In this document: positions 58,705 to 64,000 of the stretch, piece by piece | How the letters are laid out: each line of letters opens with the position of its first letter | Position numbering within the stretch: the stretch's first letter is position 1 | NCBI RefSeq assembly: GCF_003751605.1 | Contig: NZ_RJVJ01000002.1 | Location: 496,001-560,000, forward strand | Direction of reading: 5' to 3' | Source of the DNA: Kitasatospora cineracea | Lineage (GTDB): Bacteria; Actinomycetota; Actinomycetes; Streptomycetales; Streptomycetaceae | DNA length: 64,000 nucleotides | Made by a program: the position numbers and the translations under genes | The notes under the pieces: model-generated | The model's input: only the letters and a program-made list of their open reading frames with translations | Told to the model about the DNA's origin: nothing | Databases searched by the model: none

Positions 58705-60270
58705 CTAGTGCGGCGGCCGCGCGCGTTCACCGGTTTTCGGGTCCTTGCCCCCGTCGCGCGTGCTCGCCCCGGCTTCGACCACCGCCCGCAGCAGGGCGGC
58801 CAGTTGCTCCTGCGTGGTGTGCGGGTTGAGCAGGGTGAGTTTGAGCCGGACCCGGCCCGGGCCGTGGCCGGGGAGTTCGGTGCGGCCGACGACGGCGCGG
58901 CCGGTGCGGAGCAGGTGGCGGCGGAGTTCGGCGTTGACGCGGTCGCTGTCGGCGGGGTCGGGGACGGCGTAGCGGAAGACCACGGTGGTCAGGACGGGGT
59001 CGCAGTGGAGTTCCAACTCGGGCGCGGCGCGGACGAGTTGCGCTGCCTGCCGGGCGGCGAGGTGGCAGCGGTCGACCAGGGCGCCGAGGCCGTCGCGGCC
59101 CAGGACCCGCAGGGTGACGGCGAGTTTGAAGGCGTCGGGGCGGCGGGTGGTGCGCAGGGACTGGCCGAGCAGGCTGGGGTAGCCGGCGGCTTCGTCGTCG
59201 GCGGGGTTGAGGTAGACCGCGCGGCGGGCGAGCGAGGCGTAGGTGCGGGCTTCGCGGGCCAGGAAGACGCCGGTGGCGGCGGGTTGCCAGCCGAGTTTGT
59301 GCCAGTCGAGGGAGACCGAGTCGGCGCGGTCGAGGCCGTCGAGCAGCGGGGCGAGCCGCCGGGAGAGGAGCGCCCCGCCGCCGTAGGCCGCGTCGACGTG
59401 CAGCCAGGTGCCGTGGCGGGCGGCGAGGTCGGCGATCTCGGGGAGCGGGTCGATCGCCCCGGTGTCGGTGGTGCCGGCGGTGGCGACCACCGCGATGGGG
59501 GTGGCGCCTTCCCAGCCCGCTTCGACGAAGGCGTCGGCCAGCGCACCGGCGTCCATCCGCAGGTCGCGGTCGACGGGGACGGTGCGGACGGCGCGTTCGC
59601 CGAGGCCGAGCAGGGCGGCGGCGCGCTGGACGGAGAAGTGGGCGGCTTCGGAGGCCAGGATCCGGGGGCGGACGCCCGCCGGCAGGCCGTTGAGTTCGAC
59701 GTCCGGGCCGAGGCGCCGGTCGCGGGCCAGCATCAGGCCCATCAGGTTGGACTCGGTGCCGCCGGTGGTGAGGACGCCGGCCGCCCGGGCGGGGTCGAAG
59801 CCGACCAACTCGGCCATCTCGGCGAGCAGTTCGCTCTCCAGGGCGGTGGCGGCGGGGGCCTGGTCCCAGGAGTCCTGGGACGGGTTGAGGGCGCTGACCG
59901 CGAGGTCGGCGGCGACCGCGACGGCCAGCGGCGGGCAGTGCAGGTGCGCGGCGCACGCCGGGTCGGCCGGGTCGGCCGCGCCGTGCGCCAGCACTTCGGC
60001 CAGGGCGCCGAGCGCGGCCGGCCCGTGCGCACCGGCGAGCGCTTCGCGCACCTGCGCGGCGAGTTGCTCCGGCGTCCCGGCCGGGATCGGCCCGCCGCGC
60101 CGGGCCGCGCCGGCCGCGAGCCCGGCCAGCACGTCGGCGATCAGCGGCCGCAGCGCTTCCGGTCCGGCGGCTCCGCCGGAGAGTGCGGCCGCTGCTTCCG
60201 GGTGCTGCCCGTCCATCGTCCCGCCCCTGGTCGATATCTGATCTGTCGTCATGTCTGTTGTTCTGCTCAC
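58705..60270 (-). CDS. ddc: L-2,4-diaminobutyrate decarboxylase (group II PLP)
   Basis: 521 residues. GTG 60270 overlaps the aminotransferase stop (GTGA) and has GGGGGGAAG upstream; ATG 60252 is an alternative. PLP-dependent group II decarboxylase: ALNPSQDSWDQAPAAT, TTGGTESNLMGLMLARD, WLHVDAAYGGGALL, and the lysine motif SVSLDWHKLGWQP. Pairing with the diaminobutyrate aminotransferase is the dat-ddc arrangement that makes 1,3-diaminopropane, as in rhizobactin- and schizokinen-type siderophore pathways. The substrate is inferred from that pairing. Confidence 0.85.
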   Translation of the reverse strand: MSRTTDMTTDQISTRGGTMDGQHPEAAAALSGGAAGPEALRPLIADVLAGLAAGAARRGGPIPAGTPEQLAAQVREALAGAHGPAALGALAEVLAHGAADPADPACAAHLHCPPLAVAVAADLAVSALNPSQDSWDQAPAATALESELLAEMAELVGFDPARAAGVLTTGGTESNLMGLMLARDRRLGPDVELNGLPAGVRPRILASEAAHFSVQRAAALLGLGERAVRTVPVDRDLRMDAGALADAFVEAGWEGATPIAVVATAGTTDTGAIDPLPEIADLAARHGTWLHVDAAYGGGALLSRRLAPLLDGLDRADSVSLDWHKLGWQPAATGVFLAREARTYASLARRAVYLNPADDEAAGYPSLLGQSLRTTRRPDAFKLAVTLRVLGRDGLGALVDRCHLAARQAAQLVRAAPELELHCDPVLTTVVFRYAVPDPADSDRVNAELRRHLLRTGRAVVGRTELPGHGPGRVRLKLTLLNPHTTQEQLAALLRAVVEAGASTRDGGKDPKTGERARPPH

Positions 60271-61643
60271 TGGTTGCTTCCCCCCGGCTGTCGCGCGGCG
60301 GACTCGACGGCGTCGCAGAGGCGGTCGAGGACGGCCTCGGCCTGCTCGTCGGTGATGGTGAGCGGGGGGAGCAGGCGCAGGACGGCGTCGTGGCGGCCGC
60401 CGAGTTCGACGATCAGGCCGCGGGCGAGGCAGGCTTCGCGGACCCGGACGGCGAAGGCGTGGTCGGCGGGGTGGGCGCCGCAGCTGTCGGGTTCGCCGGC
60501 GGGGTCGACGAGTTCGACGCCGAGCATCAGGCCGCGGCCGCGGACGTCGCCGATCTGCGGGAGGCGGTCGCGGGCGCCGTCGAGGCGGGCGGTGATCCGG
60601 GCGCCGACGGTCTCGGCGCGGGCGACCAGTCCGTTGGCGGCGATGTGGCGGAGGGTGGAGGCGCCGGCGGCCATGGCGAGGGTGTTGCCGCGGAAGGTGC
60701 CGGTGTGGGCGCCGGGCTGCCAGCCGTCGTACTCGTCGCGGTAGACCACGACGGCGAGCGGGAGGCTGCCGCCGATGGCCTTGGAGAGGACCATCGCGTC
60801 GGGTTCGATGCCGCTGTGCTCGACGGCCCACATCCGTCCGGTGCGGCCGACGCCGGTCTGCACCTCGTCGAGGATCAGCGGGATGCCGCGTTCGGCGGTG
60901 ATCCGGCGCATCTCGCGCAGCCAGTCGTCGGGGGCGGGGACGACGCCGCCCTCGCCCTGGACGGCCTCCAGGATCATCGCGGCGGGCGGCAGCACGCCCC
61001 CGGAGGGGTCGTCGAGGAGGCGTTCGGTGTAGGCGGCGGCGAGCTGCGCGCCGCGGTCGCCGCCGACGCCGAACGGGCAGCGGTAGGCGTACGGGTAGGG
61101 CAGCCGGGTGACTTCGCCGCCGCTGGGCAGCGGGGCCTTGACGGCGGTGTTGCCGGTGACGGCGAGGGCGCCGGCGGTCATGCCGTGGTAGGCGCCGGTG
61201 AAGGCGAGGGCGCCGCGGCGGCCGGTGGCGGTCTGCATGAGCTTGAGGGCGGCCTCGACGGCGTCGGTGCCGGCCGGGCCGCAGAAGTGGATCCGGGACC
61301 TGGCGGCGAACTTCTCCGGGAGGCTCTCCAGCAGGGCGGTGGTGAAGTCGTCCTTCTCGGCGGTGGCGAGGTCGAGCAGGTGCAGCGGGGCGCCGCTGTC
61401 CAGGGTGCGGCGGATCGCGTCGAGCACCACGGGGTGGTTGTGGCCGAGCGCGAGGGTGCCGGCGCCGGAGAGGCAGTCGAGGTAGCGGCGGCCGTCGGCG
61501 CCCTCGACCGTCATGCCGTTCGCGCGCACCGGGACGATCGGGAAGGACCGGGCGTAGGTGCGGGCGGCCGATTCGCGGATGCGCTGGCGGCGCAGGATCG
61601 CGTCGCCGGCCGGTGCGGCGGGGGTGCCGACGGTGAGGGTCAC
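60267..61643 (-). CDS. dat: Diaminobutyrate--2-oxoglutarate aminotransferase (class III)
   Basis: 458 residues from GTG 61643 behind GGGAG. Converts aspartate semialdehyde to L-2,4-diaminobutyrate with glutamate. Class III features: LDCLSGAGTLALGHNHP, FCGPAGTDAVEAALKLMQTATGR, AFTGAYHGMTAGALAVTG, LILDEVQTGVGRTG, the PLP lysine in MVLSKAIGGSLPLAVVVY, and HTGTFRGNTLA. The GPAGTDAVEAALK and YPYAYRCPFG segments are typical of DABA aminotransferases. It heads a two-gene operon under an iron box at 61662-61683. Confidence 0.88.
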   Translation of the reverse strand: MTLTVGTPAAPAGDAILRRQRIRESAARTYARSFPIVPVRANGMTVEGADGRRYLDCLSGAGTLALGHNHPVVLDAIRRTLDSGAPLHLLDLATAEKDDFTTALLESLPEKFAARSRIHFCGPAGTDAVEAALKLMQTATGRRGALAFTGAYHGMTAGALAVTGNTAVKAPLPSGGEVTRLPYPYAYRCPFGVGGDRGAQLAAAYTERLLDDPSGGVLPPAAMILEAVQGEGGVVPAPDDWLREMRRITAERGIPLILDEVQTGVGRTGRMWAVEHSGIEPDAMVLSKAIGGSLPLAVVVYRDEYDGWQPGAHTGTFRGNTLAMAAGASTLRHIAANGLVARAETVGARITARLDGARDRLPQIGDVRGRGLMLGVELVDPAGEPDSCGAHPADHAFAVRVREACLARGLIVELGGRHDAVLRLLPPLTITDEQAEAVLDRLCDAVESAARQPGGSNQ

Positions 61644-61661
61644 AGCAGGAGCTCCCTTGCG

Positions 61662-61683
61662 AAGTTAGGTAAGCCTAACTTTA
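61662..61683. promoter_or_regulatory. Iron box (DmdR/IdeR-type)
   Basis: AAGTTAGG and CCTAACTT form a perfect 8-bp inverted repeat around TAAG (61662-61681). TTAGGTAAGCCTAACTTTA matches 15 of 19 bases of TTAGGTTAGGCTAACCTAA. It lies 19-40 nt upstream of the dat start, ideally placed for iron-dependent repression. Confidence 0.85.
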
Positions 61684-61902
61684 TCTCCGGGCGGTTCGGG
61701 GTGGACGCCACCAGGCCCGTTGATCACCCGTCCGGGTGAGCCCGCCGCCCCCGGATCACCCGTCCGGCCCCGGTGCTCCCCCGCCCGGCCCCCTTCGGCC
61801 CCGCCCGGCGCCCCCGCCTCCCCCAACGAGCCGGACCGCCGCCGGTCACGGCCGCCGCCCGGCCCGCCCGGCCCGGACGGCCGCCCAAGTACCCTCCCCT
61901 CC

Positions 61903-62526
61903 ATGGACACTTCGCCGACCCCGCGGTCCGCCGCCCACTCCCGCGAACTGGCCGAGACCCGCGCCTTCTTCGCCGAACGCGCCGCCCGCTGGGACGGCAA
62001 GTACCCGGACGACAGCCCGCGCTACGCCGCCGCGATCGGCGACACCGGCCTGGCCCCGGGGCAGTTCGTGATCGACGCGGGCTGCGGCACCGGCCGGGCG
62101 CTGCCGCTGCTGCGGGCCGCCGTCGGCCCGGCCGGCACCGTGCTGGGCGTCGACCTGACGCCCGAGATGCTCGAACAGGCCACCGCCCACCGGGACGCGG
62201 CCGCGCTGCTGCTGGCCGACTGCACCCGGCTGCCGCTGCCCGACGCGGTCGCCGACCTGGTGTTCGGCGCGGGCCTGGTCTCGCACCTGCCCGGCCCGGC
62301 CGCCGGACTGCGCGAACTCGCCCGGGTCACCCGCCCCGGCGGCCGGCTCGCGCTCTTCCACCCGCTCGGCCGGGCCGCGCTCGCCGCCCGCAAGGGCCGC
62401 CCGCTCACCCCCGACGACCTGCGCGCCCGCGAGCACCTCTTCCCGCTGCTGGCCGCCAGCGGCTGGGCCCCGCTCTCCTACACCGACGAACCGGACCGCT
62501 ACCTGGTGCTCGCCGAACGCACCTGA
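61903..62526 (+). CDS. SAM-dependent class I methyltransferase
   Basis: 207 residues from ATG 61903; TACCCT ends 7 nt upstream with no ribosome site, so the mRNA may be leaderless. Methyltransferase motifs: I FVIDAGCGTGRALPLL, VLGVDLTPEMLEQA, LLLADCTRLPLPDAVADLVFGAGLVSHL, LARVTRPGGRLALFHPLG. It is a small Rossmann-type enzyme of the UbiE/Methyltransf_11 group. Substrate unknown. It is divergent from the dat-ddc operon and convergent with the response regulator. Confidence 0.87.
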   Translation: MDTSPTPRSAAHSRELAETRAFFAERAARWDGKYPDDSPRYAAAIGDTGLAPGQFVIDAGCGTGRALPLLRAAVGPAGTVLGVDLTPEMLEQATAHRDAAALLLADCTRLPLPDAVADLVFGAGLVSHLPGPAAGLRELARVTRPGGRLALFHPLGRAALAARKGRPLTPDDLRAREHLFPLLAASGWAPLSYTDEPDRYLVLAERT

Positions 62527-62572
62527 ACCCGGTCACCGCCCCGGCCACCCGGCCGCCCCGGCCGCCCCCGGC

Positions 62573-63277
62573 TCAGTCGCCGCTCCACCGGTAGCCCAGC
62601 TCGGGGCGGCCGACCTGGCCGTAGCGCGGCTCGCGGGTGGCGTGGCCGGTGCCGACCAGGTGCTCCAGGTAGCGGCGGGCGGTGATCCGGGAGACCCCGG
62701 TGGCCTCGCCGGCGGCGCCCGCCGAGAGGCCGCCGGGGGCGGCGCGCAGCGCGGCGGCCAGGGTGTCGAGGGTGTCGGCGGACAGGCCCTTGGGGAGGCT
62801 GCTGCGGTCGCTGCCGCGCAGCAGGGCGAGCGCCCGGTCCACCTCGTCCTGCCCGAGCGCCTGCCCGGGGCGGTCCAGGTTGGCCCGGTAGCGGGCGTAC
62901 TGGCGCAGCCGGTCGCCGAGCGCGGCGGCGCCGAACGGCTTGAGCAGGTACTGGACGACGCCCGCGCTGACGGCCTGCCGGACCATGGCGAGGTCGCGGG
63001 CGGAGGTGACGGCGATGACGTCGGCGCCGTGCCCGGCGGCCCGCAGCGCGGCGCACAGGTGCAGGCCGTGGCCGTCGGGCAGGTAGAGGTCGAGCAGCAC
63101 CAGGTCGACGGGGGCGCCCGCGGTGCGGGTGCGTTCGAGGGCGCGGACCGCCTCGGCCCGGGAGTGGGCGACGGCGGCGACGGCGAAGCCGGGGGTGCGG
63201 GCGACGTAGCGGGCGTGCGCGTCGGCGGCGACCGGGTCGTCCTCGACCACCAGGACGCGGATCGGCTCTCCGGTCAC
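62573..63277 (-). CDS. Response regulator, CitB/DcuR type
   Basis: 234 residues. GTG 63277 overlaps the kinase stop (GTGA). Receiver domain: VLVVEDDPVAAD (acidic pocket), LVLLDLYLPDGHG (phospho-Asp), AVTSARD (Thr/Ser), YLLKPF (Lys). The C-terminal DNA-binding part, GLSAGAAGEATGVSRITARRYLEHLVGTGHATREPRYGQVGRPELGYRW, is the CitB/DcuR helix-turn-helix. With the kinase upstream it should respond to a C4/C6 carboxylate or a related solute; the target transporter is probably left or right of the pair. Confidence 0.92.
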   Translation of the reverse strand: MTGEPIRVLVVEDDPVAADAHARYVARTPGFAVAAVAHSRAEAVRALERTRTAGAPVDLVLLDLYLPDGHGLHLCAALRAAGHGADVIAVTSARDLAMVRQAVSAGVVQYLLKPFGAAALGDRLRQYARYRANLDRPGQALGQDEVDRALALLRGSDRSSLPKGLSADTLDTLAAALRAAPGGLSAGAAGEATGVSRITARRYLEHLVGTGHATREPRYGQVGRPELGYRWSGD

Positions 63278-64000
63278 CGGGCGCCCACCTCCGCGCGCTG
63301 CAGCGGCAGCCGGACGGTGAGCACCGCGCCGCCGGACCGGCCGTCGTGCTCTCCGCCGCTGCCGCCACCGTCGCCGCCGAGCCGGACGTCACCGCCGTTG
63401 CGGCGGGCGGTCTGGGCGACCAGGGCGAGGCCGAGGCCGCGGCCGTGCTGCTTGGTGGTCCAGCCGCGCCGGAAGACGTCCTCGGCGGCGGCCGGGTCGA
63501 CGCCGGGGCCGGTGTCGGCGACCCGCAGCAGCAGGTGACCGTCGTCGGTGCGGGCCGTGACGTGGACCTCGGGGGCGGCGTGGGCGGCGTTCTCGATGGC
63601 GGCGTCCATGGCGTTGTCGATCAGGTTGCCGAGCAGGGTGACCAGGTCGCGCGGGGTGAGCCGGTCGGGCAGCACGCCGTCGTCGATCCGGCTGTCCGCG
63701 GTGAGGTGGAGGTCGACGCCGCGTTCGGCGGCCTGGGCGGCCTTGCCGAGCAGCAGGGCGGCGAGCACGGGTTCGCCGACGGCGCCGACCACCTGGTCGG
63801 TGAGCCGCTGGGCGAGGGCGAGTTCGGCGGTGGCGAACTCCACCGCCTCCCGGTGGCGGCCGAGTTCGATCAGCGAGACCACCGCGTGCAGCCGGTTGGC
63901 GGCCTCGTGGGCCTGCGCGTCGAGGGCCGCGGCGATGCCCTTGACGTTGTCCAACTCGCCGGTGAGGCCCTGGAGTTCGGTGTGGTCGCGGAGGGTGACC
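63274..64000 (-). CDS. Sensor histidine kinase, CitA/DcuS type (5-prime part missing)
   Basis: The frame is open through the right edge, so only the C-terminal about 240 residues are present; the sensor and membrane segments lie outside. A phosphoacceptor region QAHEAANRLHAVVSLIELG (SpoOB-like His box) is followed by ATPase N-box LVTLLGNLIDNAMDAAIE, G1 RVADTGPGVD, and GWTTKQHGRGLGLALVAQ. The ending HDGRSGGAVLTVRLPLQ follows a Gly-rich insertion. It pairs with the CitB-type regulator through a 4-bp overlap. Confidence 0.92.
   Translation of the reverse strand, partial: VTLRDHTELQGLTGELDNVKGIAAALDAQAHEAANRLHAVVSLIELGRHREAVEFATAELALAQRLTDQVVGAVGEPVLAALLLGKAAQAAERGVDLHLTADSRIDDGVLPDRLTPRDLVTLLGNLIDNAMDAAIENAAHAAPEVHVTARTDDGHLLLRVADTGPGVDPAAAEDVFRRGWTTKQHGRGLGLALVAQTARRNGGDVRLGGDGGGSGGEHDGRSGGAVLTVRLPLQRAEVGAR

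Noticed and set aside
1..64000. tRNA, rRNA, insertion sequences and attachment sites
   Set aside because: Looked for but nothing recognisable was seen on either strand; absence was judged by eye only.

Overview
The window looks like chromosomal DNA of a streptomycete (Streptomyces, Kitasatospora or a close relative). Base composition is very GC-rich and nearly every codon ends in G or C. Many genes start with GTG, and neighbouring genes are often coupled by 4-bp ATGA/GTGA overlaps. The gene families are also characteristic: two conservons (cvnABCD), a gylR-glpFKD glycerol locus, an SGNH esterase and a candidate DasR-type site. I see no rRNA, tRNA, CRISPR array, transposase or prophage. Both edges cut genes: a RiPP-precursor-like gene at the left and a CitA/DcuS-type sensor kinase at the right.

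Layout. 0-3.2 kb: tail of a possible lanthipeptide precursor with a strong terminator, an MFS exporter broken by one missing base, a group III truncated globin and an aldo/keto reductase. 3.2-9.1 kb: a six-gene leftward sulfonate/sulfinate operon (DszB-like desulfinase, lipoprotein binding protein, permease, ATPase, a cytoplasmic binding-protein homologue, SsuD-like monooxygenase). It is preceded by a 12-residue leader peptide with three cysteines and faces a divergent IclR regulator. 10-11.8 kb: a lipoprotein, then an OmpR-type DNA-binding protein preceded by a second Cys-Cys leader peptide and an attenuator-like hairpin. 12-16.2 kb: first conservon. 16.5-20.5 kb: acyl-CoA synthetase, a secreted polysaccharide deacetylase with a DasR-like box, and a secreted esterase. 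20.8-29.6 kb: Nudix protein, SbcD/SbcC nuclease, small hypothetical and hydrolase genes, and a membrane protein.

29.6-34.1 kb: a long leader region, a GT2-TagF teichoic-acid-type enzyme, a PlsC acyltransferase and an F420-reductase-like NADP oxidoreductase. 34.2-38.1 kb: a SnoaL-LUD fusion protein divergent from an ECF41 sigma factor, with ECF41-type promoters facing both ways, then an ABC exporter. 38.4-43.5 kb: the glycerol locus gylR-glpF-glpK-glpD, with a shared ATTGTCGA motif at both control regions. 43.6-47 kb: an SDR, two palindromic operators, a 24-codon ORF and a secreted HxH-type hydrolase with a discoidin domain. 47-52.4 kb: second conservon with a flavin monooxygenase directly downstream. 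52.5-57 kb: a coupled BVMO-hydrolase-SDR operon divergent from a MerR regulator. 57.1-58.7 kb: an inositol-monophosphatase-like gene with a frameshift, and a lipoprotein. 58.7-61.7 kb: diaminobutyrate aminotransferase and decarboxylase genes under a clear iron box. 61.9-64 kb: a methyltransferase and a two-component system.

The points most worth following are the sulfur locus with its two cysteine-rich leader peptides, the ECF41/SnoaL-LUD pair, and the iron-regulated 1,3-diaminopropane operon with no siderophore synthetase beside it. All functions were assigned by reading translations and motifs; no database search was run.
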